Of a stretch of 64,000 bases of DNA, positions 43,266 to 55,573 are shown piece after piece (the stretch's first letter is position 1; each line of letters starts with the position of its first letter). Both the position numbers and the translations under genes were made by a program. Below the pieces are notes generated by a model. The model searched no databases. It saw nothing but the letters and a program-made list of their open reading frames with translations, and was not told where the DNA came from. Source of the DNA: Solanum dulcamara (Eukaryota > Streptophyta > Magnoliopsida > Solanales > Solanaceae); the NCBI RefSeq assembly GCF_947179165.1, contig NC_077240.1:565501-629500 (forward strand), written 5' to 3'.

Positions 43266-43429
43266 GACTAGTAAAGTTGTTGCCATGTGACTAGGAGGTC
43301 ACGGGTTCAAGCCTTGGAAACAGCCTCTGGCAGAAATGCAAGGTAAGGTTGCGTACAATAGACCCTTTTGGTCGGGTCCTTCCCCGGACCCTGCGCATAG
43401 CGGGAGCTTTAGTGCACCGGGCTGCCATT
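43266..43429 (+). mobile_element. Poly(T)-type tRNA-derived SINE nested in the LINE
   Basis: Contains a tRNA-like 5' part with ACGGGTTCAAGCC (B box), then the family body GTAAGGTTGCGTACAATAGA, GGTCGGGTCCTTCCCCGGAC and GGGAGCTTTAGTGCACCGGG. It is flanked by a 13-bp target duplication, TTAGTACTGTTGT, at 43253-43265 and 43430-43442. It is the only apparently full-length copy of this family in the window; truncated relatives lie at 52610 and 55574. Confidence 0.88.
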
Positions 43430-43570
43430 TTAGTACTGTTGTATTCTTCAGCATTGGCCACCCTCAAAAACATGTTACAGAGAAAGTGAACTCTAGCTTT
43501 ACAAAGCTCCTAGAAATTCTACCAACTCCTCTATTTCCTCTATAGAGTTTTGTTTACACCAAAAAAATAA

Positions 43571-46500
43571 AGTCACTAGACAATTCCATTTCACATCATG
43601 GACTAATCTGATCTCGTCTTTAAAACACCTTCCATTTCTCTCCCTCCAGACTGACCACCATATGCAGGAGTGTATTATCCTCCACCATTTTTTCTGACTT
43701 TAACTTCCTCCTCTTTTCATCCAAGAGCTCATTAGATCAGCTATATGTTCAGGCATTGTCCACACTGTCTTTGTGAGACTGAAAAACAAGTTCCACAATT
43801 GAGCTGTGAATTTACAGTGTAGGAACAAGTGATTGTTTGTCTTCCTAGTCTCATTGCACAAAAAACATCTAGTCACCACAACTCTCCCCTTCTTTTGTAA
43901 CACTTCATGAGTAAGACATGCCTTTTTTACCACTAACCTTGTTCAGCATTTCACTTTTGTAGGGGCTATGTTCTTCTAGACATTTCTCCATATCTTCAGC
44001 TCTTCCTCCTGCATAATGCTATTCTCCCTCTTGTATGACTTATTTACTATGAAACTTCCTTCTGAGTTGTGTCTCTATCTAAGTCTGTCAGGCTCCACTG
44101 TTGTCCCACCAAAATTATCCACTTCTTTTAACAGGTCAACTACTCTTCCTACCTCCCAGTCATTTAAGTGCCTTCTGAAGTTAAGATCCCAACCCTAGGA
44201 GGACCAGCAATCAGACACAACAATTTCAGGATTACTATCTGAAAATTTATCATGCAGTGGTACTTCCCCTATTCAGTTATCCTTCCAGAACCGAACATTG
44301 TTTCCATTGCCCACTCTGATTTTAGAGTTCTCCTGGAGCTTTAACCATAGACTTCTGATAGCCCTCCATACACCCATCCCATAAGTGCAACTCACTTCAT
44401 TTGAGCACCAAGGACTGTTCTGTCCAAACTTGTGAACAATTACTTCCTTCCAGAGAGAACTTTCGTCATCACAGAATCTCCAAAGCCATTTCATCAAAAG
44501 GCAACTGTTTTCAACTTTCAGATTTTTTATACTTAGTTCTCCTTGTGCTTTTCTTAATTGGGTGACCTCCCATAGTCCCATTCAACTAGATTATAACCTC
44601 CCATCTCTTTGTTTCCTTTCCACAAAAAAAAATTTCTTAGTCTATCTAGCTTCTTCACTACACTGGCAGGAATAGGAAACAAAGACATCACATATGTAGG
44701 TAGAGAGTCCAACACTAAGTTTATTAGTGTGACTCTTCCCCCTAAAGACAAATATTGCGCTTTCCACTGTGCTAGTCTTTTTTCAGACCTTTCGATAATG
44801 CTGTCCCATATCTCTACTTCTTTGTATTTCCTGCCTCGTGGCATACCCAAATACACAGTGGGCAAAAAACCCACTTCACAACCCAACACACTAGCTAAAG
44901 CCTGAACATTTGTTACCTCTTTGATGGGGAAGATGCTACTTTTCCTCCAGCTCACCTTTAGAACAGAAACAACTTCAAAAACCACTAACATGGCTCTGAC
45001 ATAGGTAACTTGTTCCACTGTGGCTTCACAAAAAATAATGGTGCCATCTGCATATAGCAAATGACATATCTCTAAACCACCGTCCCTTATTCTGAAACCC
45101 TTTAGCCAATTGTTGTGAATTGCTATTCTCATCATTCTACTAACCTTCCATAGCCAAAATAAACAGGAAAGGGCATAGAGGGTCCCCTTGTCTAAGTCCC
45201 CTTCCAGAGGGAAAAAAAACTAGAATGGAGAACCTAACGGTTTTAATACAAAAACTGATCCACTTCAACCACCTGTCCCCAAACCCCATTTGTTTCAGAA
45301 CACTTAGCAAGTAATCCCAATTCACATGGTCATAAGCCTTTTCGATGTCTAGTTTACACATTAGGCCAGCTACCCCTCCCCTAATCCTGGTGTCTACACA
45401 TTCATTTGCTATTAAAGCAGCATCCATAATTTGTCTTCCTTTAACAAAGGCCATTTGATGTTTATTCACCGGAGTGTTCATCACTTTCTTCAATCTCTCA
45501 GTTAACACTTTAGAAACTATCTTGTAAATCCTAGAAATCAAACTAATGGGTCTGAAATCCCTTAATTCCACTGCTCCTGCCATTTTTGGCATAATGGCCA
45601 CATATGTGGCATTCAAACTTCTTTCAAAGACTTGGTGATCATGAAAATATTGCATTGTTCCCATAATATAAGCCTTAATAACCTCCTAGAAAGTTTGAAA
45701 AAAGTTCATATTGAAGCCATCAGGTCAGGTGCCTTATCAGTTGCACATGTTTTGATGCTATCCCATACTTATTCCTCTTCAAAATTTCTTTGTAACCATT
45801 CCTGATCTTCAATGGAAAAAGTTGATATATCTTGGAGGATGAGATCAGGTCTCCATTCTTCTGTTTCTGTATACAAACCCTGGTAGAAACTCTGAATGAC
45901 ATCTTTGATTTCTTCTGGATCAGAGATAGTTTGCCCTTCTACCTCTAAAGAATCAATGGAATTATATCTTTTGTGAAAATTAGCCAACCTATGGAAAAAC
46001 TTAGTATTCTTGTCTCCACTCTTCAACCATTGTACTCTTGATCTTTGTCGCCAAGCTATTTCTTCCTTCTTAGCTTCCTACTCGAACTCCATGGCAAGGT
46101 GGGTCTTTTGTATTAGTTCATCATCAGTTAGGACTCCTTGTTCCTGAATGACTTCACATGCACTCAACTGCTGCAAGATATTTTCCTTCATTTGCTTCCA
46201 ATTGCCCCTATTGTTTTTGCTCCATTGGATCAGCTCCTTTTTTAGAAGCTTTAGTTTGTCAGCTAATACATAAGTGGGTCTGCCAATGTTAGGAAACGAA
46301 TTCCACCGGTCGCTGACTTTGTCTTTGAAGCCCTCAACTTCTAACCACCAATTTTTGAATTTAAAATATGTCTTGTGCCAACTCCGATCCCAACATGTGA
46401 GAAGGATAGGGTTGTGGTCAGATCCTACTCTTGAAAGGCAAGTCTGCCTGACCTGAATGAAAATATCCTCCCAATCTGCTGAGTATAAAAATTTGTCAAT

Positions 46501-47040
46501 CCTTGAAGCATTATTGTGATTTTCCCCTTCTCCATGTAAAAGATCCTCCAAATAAAGGAGGATCCACCAGCTCCAGGTTACTAATGCACTCTGAAAATTC
46601 TGCCATTACTCCAGAGATTCTTTGGCAGATTGATCTCTCTGTGACAAACCTAGTAACATTGAAATCCCCACACACCACCCAAGGCCCCTCAAAATTGTTC
46701 CTATTCACTTCAAGTTCATTCCATAACTCCCTTCTCACTACTCTATTACAATTAGCATAAACTGCACTCATATGCCAGGTTAACTCCTGATTAATTCCAG
46801 TAAACTTACAAGTGATCACTTGACTGGCAACATTCCACCAGTTCCCCTTCCACTCTCTTTTATCCCACATAATCAAGATCCCTCCCCTGCTACCCCTTGC
46901 CTTCATATGTTCTTCCCCCACCCACCTATTGTCCCATAAATCTTTAAGCATACTGTTAACATCACCCTCTATTTTAGTTTCTATCAAAACATAAATATTT
47001 GCCCCCATTGGTGCACCAGTCGTTTCACCAACTTTCTCTT
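43571..47040 (-). pseudogene. LINE ORF2: endonuclease, reverse transcriptase, zf-RVT remnant
   Basis: Minus strand. Endonuclease: LIETKIEGD, VVCGDFNVTRF, GGSFTWRRG (46511-47008), then after a frameshift near 46530, NNASRIDKFLYS and GSDHNPILL. Reverse transcriptase: LRDFRPISLISRIYKIVSKV, KLDIEKAYDHVNWDYLL, GLRQGDPLCPFLF (45140-45664), then the catalytic box, read as YADG instead of YADD near 45050. The C-terminal zf-RVT block is at 43700-43933 (RCFLCNETRKTNNHLFLHC). At least one frameshift, several stops and the lost second Asp make it non-functional. Confidence 0.9.
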
Positions 47041-47145
47041 CTCCACATCATTTAGCCCGCCCGTCTGCTGCTAGGTCCGAAAATGGATCCTCCCGGTGAA
47101 CTGACCGTACCCATCCCCTCACATTCCATGAGATGATTTTGTTCC

Positions 47146-49130
47146 TCATTGATCGCCAATTGGTGGTCTTCTCCCCTTGCTCAACTCATTTCTTGCACCT
47201 CCATCCTTATAGATGACATCAAAGATTAAGTTTCTAATCTTTTTAGGCACCAGCTGCTTGTTTTTGTTATTAATTAAAGAGGCCCCCTTCTTTGATCCAA
47301 CTTTATGAATAATCTTTTGCCTTTTTTTCAAGTCCATCAAACATAGCTCCAAATTGCTTGCTCAACTTAATTATGTTTTCTTGTACCCAAGAGGTAGCAT
47401 CATTCTCTGCTTCCTTTAAACACGCGCTAGAATCAGTCTGGATTGGAGTTGGCTCCTCTAATGGTATACTTTGATTTTGATTTTGAGAGATCTCCCTTAT
47501 TTTCTTTTCAATTATCCCTTTATTTGCACTCTCATGATGTAAATCTAATTCGTCTAGGTTTGAAATCCCCTGCGTCGCCCTCTCCTTCTCCTTTATCTAC
47601 ATGTGGTTGTCTGGTGTTTCTGAAGCAACAACTTCTCTCTTCTCATCTCTATAGTCAAAACTGGAAAAAACTCTCTCATGTTTGTTATTGCCCAAGTTTG
47701 TATTGATTTTGTCTGTAAAAGCCTCAGCCACAGCATTGTTTTAATGTTTGGTCCATTGGGCCTATTTAGATTTGGGCCCAATTCTTTTAAGTGAGAATTT
47801 GGCCCAACTCTAGTTAAAAGAAAAGGTCCACCAGCTGGCTTTGGGGACCCACTAGCTTCTGCCATGTGTTTTTCTTTTGTACCCTCCGTATAAGGACCTT
47901 TCTTCTTCTCTATATCTGTTGGATAAACATTAGCAACCTCTTTCCCTTTTCTTTGATTATTTTCTATATGCCCAGAGTTCTGACATTCGTCCTTTTTGCC
48001 AAAAATAATAGGTGAGATGCCACATCTCTGCTGGTTGGTTGCCTCGATTTTCTCAACCCTCGCCGATGCTTCACACTACAGCGACATTCTGTATCTTCAC
48101 TTCCCATCTTCGACTTCAACAAAGGTCAAAATAGTCTCTGATATGCCCTTAACTCTGATTCTGGCCCACCTTAAGTGGTTCTTAAGGTCAGTTTCCTACT
48201 CCGTTTCCAACCAGCCGCCGCACTTTTCCCCAATCTCCTTCATCACCCCTGTGGACCAGAGATGAAGTGGTAGTCCAAGAACCCTAATCCAACACCAGTG
48301 AAAAATGTTGTTTAGTGGGTATGTCCCAGCCAGAGGAGACCACCACTCAAGTTTGATTTTTTTCCCCTACCTCATCCATTCCCCCTTCATAACATACTCA
48401 GCATATCTTTCATTCGGAAATTCAAATAGGAATTGAATTCCGTTCATATCAAAAACTTGAATATTGTGCACCCCTATCCATTTTTGATGGGACCATTTTC
48501 CTTACATCATTCCGAGTAGGAATTTCATTACATTCTGGGAAGCTTCCCACTAAGCACCTTCTCAGAAGAGAATTCTCAGAATATGATGGACCTATTCCCA
48601 TGAGATCCATGTCCCTTCCCTCTATGTTCTCTCCTAATGACACTTGGGCTTGTGTAATACCTCTTTAAAGTTTTTTTCTTCCCTAACTAGCCTGCCTTCC
48701 TTTGTCCCTTTGATGTTTAAAGTCTCCTGACTGTGCAAACCCCTATTTATGACACTTTCCAGTTTTACAATCACATTCAACCAACCCTTATTTAAAGCAT
48801 TTTTCGAAACTATAATGACTGCCCTGGTTTCGCCTGTGACATTAATAACCGAAATATAATGGCCAAAGTTGTTGAATTTCATAGAACAGAACAAGGATGT
48901 TGCCATGTCTCTGCATTTCCATTTTTTGGTGCATCCTAACTTGTAGTTTGAAGCCTCTCTGAATCTCTAGGATATCCAGAGTAAGGCTTCTCTACTTAAA
49001 ACCATTCTACTGAAATGAAACCTAGAAAACTCTACCCATTCGTACCAAAGTTCACTGCGAGATGAGGCCAAAGTGATGTCAAAAGATTTTCCCCCAAATC
49101 TAAAATAAATATGATTGTCCATGGATAACA
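47146..49130 (-). pseudogene. LINE ORF1 remnant (DUF4283-type nucleic-acid-binding protein)
   Basis: Minus strand from about 49130. FRFGGKSFDITLASS opens it, and IQFLFEFPNERYAEYVMKGE and RVLGLPLHLWSTGVMKEIGE are typical of the DUF4283 proteins encoded by ORF1 of plant L1-type LINEs. Interrupted by stops and frame changes. Positions 47146-47900 are the low-complexity 3' part of ORF1. Confidence 0.75.
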
Positions 49131-49310
49131 AAAAGGTTTAAGAAATAGAAAGAAAGGAAGGCTGTAGGAAAAACTCCGATAGTCGGATGCCATCGGAGAA
49201 GAGGAACTGGGAGTTCATAAGGGACCCTAAGTGATTACCTTGAAAATCGTGCCCGAGAGCATTTCTCTCATAGAGTTTCTTTCTTTTTTCTGTGGAGATT
49301 CATTTTCTTT

Positions 49311-49330
49311 ACACTAAACAATTGATATTT
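49311..49330. repeat. LINE target-site duplication, right copy
   Basis: Identical over 20 bases to 43221-43240. Confidence 0.92.
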
Positions 49331-50230
49331 CAATTTCTTTGTTTATCTTCGACATTCATGCTTATAATTATTATTAGTCTTGGACTTAACAAATATATAT
49401 ATACACACACATATATTTGTATTTTTTTCTCCCTTTGTTCCTTTTTTCATTAAAGCACACATTTTATATGCACTTTGAGCATAAACGTCTGGTGGAACTT
49501 AGAGCTTTTTGCGCTTTTTGCTTTTGATAAGACTGTTTTTCACTATCAATAAACTCCACGTATCCAAACGGAAAAGCAATTAAACTCTCAAGTAGCCTTG
49601 AAGCTAGAGATAGAATGAGAACATCCAACAATTGGAATAACATATCCCAACCACCTCATTAACCAAACCATGGAAATAGACAAAACACCGGCACGAGATT
49701 TGGAAAATGAACTCAGGTCATTTGAATAATCAGTTGCATGAGCGTGAAATTGTTATAATTGTGAAACAATTAACATAACATGATATTTTCTATTCGCTAT
49801 ACACTTTTTTCCTAGAGAAGAATTGTGTCGCTCACCACCAAATAATTATTTCTATCTAAAATAGAAGACTCGTTTTGAAACATTTAGCTTTAGGTATTCC
49901 TACTTCCACGGATCAAATCCAACGTCAACAATCACAAGCTCCTGAAATACGTCGAAAACATCAAGATACAACAACAACAACAGCCTGGGAACATCAAGAT
50001 AATGGTTTCATTTCAATCAATCCGTAGTCAATAGCAGAGTTCATTTAGTTAATAATGAAGATGTCACTGACTATGCTAGCCTTGGTACGGTAATCACCCA
50101 AGGAATCATAAGAATTATTCAATTCTGACCTATGCAATTGGTGTAATTGAGACAAATACCAGGAAACTAAGCATAAAAACCATTTAGAAATAAAACCTAC
50201 AAAAAGATCATGTAAAAAGGCAGTCCTAAA
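49331..50230. other. Intergenic region downstream of the CCDC124-like gene
   Basis: The first part (to about 49560) seems to be the continuation of the repeat interrupted by the LINE (AGCTTTTTGCGCTTTTTGC). It includes a 21-bp insert with a 12-bp duplication at 49957-50001. The end near 50230 is the 3' UTR of the CCDC124-like gene. Confidence 0.5.
49957..50001 (-). repeat. 21-bp CAA-repeat insert flanked by a 12-bp duplication
   Basis: AACATCAAGATA occurs at 49957-49968 and 49990-50001. Between the copies is CAACAACAACAACAGCCTGGG, whose reverse complement ends in (TTG)n, like the tail of a TS-type SINE. It looks like an extremely 5'-truncated retroposition event. Confidence 0.55.
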
Positions 50231-51290
50231 TTAAGACCCCTCTCTTATCCATTCTTGAAGTTTAAGTACCTGGTTAAGAGGATTATCCGGAGATTTCTTC
50301 CATAGCTTCCAAATCAAGTCTTTGTACTGAGTGTGTGTCAGACCTGGTTTCTCCTCCTTCAGAGCACGAAGCTCAGCCTCCTCAAAAACCTACAAGTACA
50401 AGAATTAACACCCCAAATAAAAATGTGCAACTGAATCCTAATATACTAATGTAAAGGTTACTCTGTCCACGTCACCCAGTGTTTTGTCTAGGCTGGATAT
50501 TTCCAAATAATACTCTCGCAGATTGCTCCAAAAAGAACAATGAACCAACCAAACAAGTTGACATTTGTTATATGTATCCTCAATACCATTCTGTTCTAAT
50601 CTACCCTTTCGTGCCAATACAAGTATATTTTTTCTTTCCCCCGGGTTATATAAAATGCAATCAGCGTTTTGTGGAGACCTCTTAATCATTAGAGTTTTAT
50701 CTAAAACAGCAAGCAAAGCTAGTGAGGAATACCTTAAAGGCTGCCCTGAGTCTCTTCTCAGGATGCCTATCCGGTGGCAAACTATCTGAAATAGCCAAGT
50801 GAGCAATGGCATCATCCACAGTACTAGCCTCTATAATTGAATCATCACGATTCCTATTGGTTACGAGCACCATCTTCTCATAATCTTCCTCTGCCGCCAT
50901 ACGGCTCTGCCTCCTCTTGTCCTCCTCCGCCTTCTTCGCCAATGCTGCCTGCTCCGCCTCCTTCCTCTGCCTTAGTTCCGCTTCAGTCACCTTTGGTACC
51001 GGAGCGGCCACACGATTGGCTTTCTTATCCGGCTTCTTAATAGACTTCTCGAGCTCTTTCTCCTCAAGCTCGGCAAGCCGACGCACCTCGGCTTTCTTCG
51101 CTACGGCCTCTGCTCGCTTCTCGGCTTCTTCTTCGCGTTTCTTGGCAGCGCGTGGCTTGGCTCCTTCGGCCTCTCGCCAATACTGGTCTTCTTTTTCTCG
51201 AGATTCACGGTCTTTACGCTCCGATTCGACGGCGTTCTTCCGAGCCCTAGACGTCTCGGCTTTACTATTCACTCCCATTTTTTTCGGCAT
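50231..51290 (-). CDS. CCDC124/Lso2-family ribosome-associated coiled-coil protein
   Basis: Homologues (human CCDC124, yeast Lso2) bind idle 80S ribosomes and assist recovery from translational arrest; a cytoplasmic translation role is inferred here. Two exons on the minus strand, 50733-51290 and 50231-50389, give 238 residues with a phase-0 junction (AAFK then VFEEAEL). The start is MPKKMGVNSK at 51290. Residues ~10-130 are highly charged and helical, Lys/Arg/Glu/Ala-rich (RKDRESREKEDQYWREAEGA). The C-terminal family block runs from about 135 to 238 (IEASTVDDAIAHLAI, HPEKRLRAAFKVFEEAELRA, LTHTQYKDLIWKLWKKSPDN). A plus-strand open frame over the same bases is only the antisense shadow. Confidence 0.92.
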
Positions 51291-51483
51291 ATTTCTTTGC
51301 CGATTTCACGATCGATCTCCCTCTTCTCTTTTCCTGCGCTCTGCGATAACGTCCAGTGGTTCCTGGATCACTTGGAATCCGGCTATGTCCTTGAAGATTG
51401 CAATTTGCCTTTTGTCAAAAACTAAAGGAAGAGTTCGAGTAGATGCTTCTAGCAAAATTTCTCAGGAACCGACTTCGACGAAA

Positions 51484-51512
51484 TGGGCTACCATATGTTT
51501 GGGCTGAGCCCA
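51484..51512 (-). promoter_or_regulatory. Site II (TGGGCT) cluster upstream of the CCDC124-like gene
   Basis: TGGGCT at 51484-51489 and 51500-51505, and AGCCCA at 51507-51512; the last two form the palindrome TGGGCTGAGCCCA. Site II motifs (TCP-factor sites) are typical of plant ribosomal-protein and translation-factor promoters, matching the gene's predicted role. They lie 194-222 nt upstream of the start codon. Confidence 0.45.
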
Positions 51513-52609
51513 TACTTCATTGGATTTATTTGCACCAAGTAACCAATTTAAGAGTAAAGGCTTACAATAGTCCAGTCCACTGTCGTTGAATTTTAGCACC
51601 GCTAGTGGCTAAAATTGAAATTGTGTTTTGCGACAAACAACGGTTGAATCCTGAATTATTTACTGGACTCAATATAAAATTAATTGGAAAAATTACTTAA
51701 TTGAGTGCTTTTTAAAAATTAATTACTGATTTTAGTGATATTTTTTATTTATTATAATTTATAGCAATACATAGCAATATTATGATAAATATACATTTGT
51801 ATTAAAAGTGAATTATGCATATAATATAAATGTATTATAAGTGTTTTAAAATATATATATTATGTTTGTGTAGTAAGAAACTGACATAATGTATTATAAG
51901 TTTATTAAAGTATGTGAAAAATGTATTATCCATCTATAAAACTTGTATTAGATATGTTTTATAAATAGTTCTCTGCAATATGTATTAAAACTGTATTATA
52001 AATGTATTATAAGTGTTCAGTGAATTTTTTTTTTTATTGCTATAGATGGTAAATATTTTCTTAATATTGTATATTTATATAAGTTTTCCATATTAATTTT
52101 TCCTTCTAAAAGCAAAAGAAGGGATTTAAATAGGAGGTAAAAAGAAAATAAGAATGGTAGATTCACTAGATCTTATCCCCCATTGGTGGAATTAACTAAT
52201 TGGAACTGATAATGTAAGCAATGATCAATTAGATAGCAAGTTTAATGATTTAATTCATGTGTGCCGCTAAACAAAAGATGAATAATCAAGAAAATCACAG
52301 TTAACTTTTGAACATATCTTATATAAAATATATATAACTTTTGAACAATTTAAATCTAGGTAAAGCTCATTTCTAACTTTTTTGCATTCAAAAATTTCGG
52401 TGTAGATTTTCGAGATTCCTAATGAATCCTTGAAAGATTAATGCGATGTTGGTGATGCCGAAGAGTGTCTTCAAATTAACTTTTATTGAATTTCGAAGAC
52501 ACTTTTGTATTCATGAACATTACAATAAATCATTTAATATTAAAAAAAATTACAATGAATTAATCATACATCATATATTGTACTCTATGGATAGTGAATT
52601 TACTTTTTA
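51513..52609. other. AT-rich intergenic region
   Basis: Many GTATTATAAGTG/TGTATTA words between 51780 and 52020, suggesting an old degraded repeat. No gene. Confidence 0.45.
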
Positions 52610-52696
52610 CGCAGCCTTACCTAGACCCTTGTGGTCGGGCCCTTCTCCGAACCCTGCACATAGTGGGAGTTTTAGTGCACCGGCCTGCCCTTTTTT
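52610..52696 (+). mobile_element. 5'-truncated poly(T)-type SINE
   Basis: Matches the 3' half of the SINE nested in the LINE: CGCAGCCTTACCTAGACC, GTGGTCGGGCCCTTC, GGGAGTTTTAGTGCACCGG, CTGCCCTTTTTT tail. The tRNA-like half is missing. No clean target duplication seen. Confidence 0.8.
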
Positions 52697-54718
52697 ATTA
52701 ATTCAATAAATGTGATACATAAAATAGTAATATACAATGATTTTGATGTAATCAAAATTAACCTTCATTGAATCTCAAAAACACTCTTTAAGTTAATAAA
52801 TATTAATTTATCGATTAAAGAATACCTCTACGTAGTAACAATATTCCATAATTCCGACAATATTAATTTAGAGAGTTCCGTTACATATAATGGTGCTTGA
52901 GATGATTTTGGAATGACTACAAGATGTGGTCTAACTAGTCGTAAATTGATTGTCAATTACAATAGTTGGGACACAATAAGTGGAGTGCTTAGATTAGTAA
53001 GAAAGTTGGGACACAATATAGAAGCCAACTAAAATGGTCTCATCGGCACTAGCATAACTACTAGTACACAATAATCTCCAATGTGTCTACCACAAGTACT
53101 GTGAACATGAAGAATTCACATAGTATAAATGATGAGGTGACACAACTCTTAGTCATTGTCCCAAGTTGCAACCTTGAAGGGGGAAGGAAAAAAGCATTTC
53201 CACTGTTGTATTTTTTTAATTTCTTTTTGCTTTCACTCGATATATGATATTCTTTGTATTATCCTGAATAGTTTAAATTATTCATAGCACGTAATGTTTA
53301 CTAAAAGATGAAAGTGTTCTTACCAAGGTTTTTTTGTTATTTTGAAGTTCAAATTCTATTACCGTTGTTAGCACTAGTGGTGTTGCTATTGTTATCATTT
53401 CTTCTTCTCATTTTGCTTCAGCAGCAAAGTATGTTGTGTCAATTGATTTTGAAGCTTTTTATAAATTTATTTTACATTTTATATCGTTTTTTACAAGAAA
53501 CTATATATTTATATATAGGAGAACTTATAATAAAATATACAAAATGTTTATAGAATCATTTTATTATATTCAAATTATAGAAGGTCATGTTTGAACCATT
53601 TTCTCTGAAAAATTTATTACATATCTTGCCGATAGCTTGTAGGAAAATTTAAGGGAAAAAAATACGGTACATGTAATTTACTATTGTTTTTGATACTTCT
53701 CCTATGCCATATATAACAAAAATCATAACAATTTAGATAATGGATTCACACATTTCTCTAACAAATAGTGGTATTAGATTTAATACTTCTGATAGTTGAT
53801 TTCGAGGTGAATCATGCATGCATTATATATTTTGTATGAGTAATATTATATTTGATAGATGATAAATCTGCATAATTAATATGTATATTAAAGAAGTTGT
53901 TAAAAAAAATCTATTTAGGATAAAAGGTGATATAAATAAGACACAAATAATTAAATTTTATAAAACTAATATATGGGTAAAATAATATATAAATATTTCA
54001 ATAACTAATTTCTATAATATATTTTAATATAACTTTAACATGCTACGAAATGACCCAAAAGTTACGTCAAGTTTAAGACTTTAGATTCGGAAGAAACCTA
54101 ATTAAAGTGGCAAATTGATCAGAAAAAGTATAATAGAAATAATAAATGAAAATAAAGGAAGAAGGGTTTTAATGCACATGGGAATCAGCATCATTAACAT
54201 TGGTCATTCAGTAGACTGACCGTGTTTACGTAACTTTGATATTTTCCAAGTAATTAATCTGCACCAAATTATTGATTGCACACCGAAAAATAGCACGAGA
54301 CCCCTCAAATTCAACAACTACAAGCCTACTATGGCCTTTCAATTTGGTAAAACATGACATTTAATTCATTTAGTAAAATTAATAAAGTGTCATCATTAGA
54401 TCCTTACTTTAACATTATTGTTCCCATAGTCGCTCTTTTTTTGTCCTTCACATATTTGATTATGGTTTAAGGCTTTGATATATTTACTAAGAAAAAGAAT
54501 TCTTAGATGGTTCTAATCATAACAACTACTCCGTTTAACTAAATTATCAGCTTTTATCTTCCTTAGCATAAATTACATTTTTCACAAGAAAATAAGATCT
54601 TTTGCCCTGTTGTAGTTTGAATAGAAAAAAAAATTATTTTCAGATTTTTTATGTGTAAATAAAAATATAAATAAAGGACTAAAAAATTATTTCTCCCAAT
54701 TTCACCGAGCAATTAATA
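52697..54718. other. AT-rich intergenic region
   Basis: No gene supported. The frame at 53308-53553 is hydrophobic by composition only and has no recognisable family. Confidence 0.45.
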
Positions 54719-54999
54719 CTTTCTCTATTCCAAAATAATTAAATTATTGGAGTACTTTTTAGTGTCCAAAATAATTGAATTGTTCACAATTCAAGATAGA
54801 TGTTGGAATTTTTTTTCAATTTTACTCTTCATTAATTAAATTTTCAAGATTGAGTTTCAAGAATGGATTAAATGAGTATTTTGAGTTAGAATGGAATTTG
54901 AAAAAGGCAAAAATGGAAAAACATGATTAATTTATGTCTTCTTTTTAAAAAAAATATGTGTCATATTCCAACAATTCAATTATTTTGGAATGGAGGGAG
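54719..54999. mobile_element. Stowaway-type MITE
   Basis: 281 bp flanked by the TA dinucleotide (54717-54718, 55000-55001). The termini CTTTCTCTATTCCAAAATAA and, inverted from the right, CTCCCTCCATTCCAAAATAA match the Stowaway CTCCCTCCGTYCC consensus and extend into a longer inverted repeat (AATTGAATTGTT). No coding frame. Confidence 0.88.
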
Positions 55000-55573
55000 T
55001 ATTCTTTACACTATTTATGCCTCACTTGCATGTGGTCTTTGTGTATTCCCCCTCTCCTACACATAATGTGGGTAGGGTTGAATTTATAAATAGTCTCCTC
55101 CTTACTGAGAAACTATTTTGATAAATTGTACTCCTTTATTAGAGTAAGAATAAGTTTAAGAAATAATTTTTTTGTTAATTTTAATTTCATATATAACACT
55201 TAATTTGAATCAGTTTCGTTTGACTAAACGGAGGAATAAAAACTTGCATTGCAACAGCTACTATTCGAATAATGATCTTTAATAAATACAGATAGATAAA
55301 GCTTGCTATTAGTGGTGTGGACGCATGCATTATTAATTGTACTAGTGAGATTATCCGTGCGGCTATATTATTATTATATATAAAATAATTTTTAAATAAA
55401 TAAATTTTTATTTTAATAAAATAATATATAATATTTATATTTGGATTAGTGTCGGATATATAAAATAATATTGATATTTATGTTCATTTGCGACATGATA
55501 TATTTTTCCTCTTTTTTCAATATACAAATAAAAAAAATCATCTTTTTAAGTGCAAACTATTCATATATGTATA
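55000..55573. other. AT-rich spacer between MITE and SINE
   Basis: No gene. A GTTTGACTAAACGGAGG fragment near 55220 resembles a stray MITE terminus. Confidence 0.4.

Larger units (their letters stand above)
43241..49310 (-). mobile_element. L1-type LINE retrotransposon, near full length, decayed
   Basis: A 20-bp target duplication, ACACTAAACAATTGATATTT, flanks the element exactly at 43221-43240 and 49311-49330. The minus-strand 3' end carries a short poly(A) (T run at 43241-43246). Order on the minus strand: ORF1 (DUF4283-type plus zinc knuckle), then ORF2 with endonuclease, reverse transcriptase and C-terminal zf-RVT region. About 6.07 kb including a ~180-bp nested SINE insertion. Frameshifts, stops and an altered active site indicate an inactive copy. 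Confidence 0.93.

Noticed and set aside
47443..48265. Plus-strand frames in the LINE ORF1 region
   Set aside because: Antisense to the DUF4283-type ORF1 of the minus-strand LINE.
50917..51507. 196-codon plus-strand frame rich in Ser, Ala and Phe
   Set aside because: Exact antisense of the CCDC124-like coding exon; composition follows from the Lys/Glu/Ala-rich opposite strand.
53308..53553. 81-codon hydrophobic plus-strand frame
   Set aside because: Leu/Phe/Tyr content is explained by T-rich DNA; no neighbours, promoter or family support.
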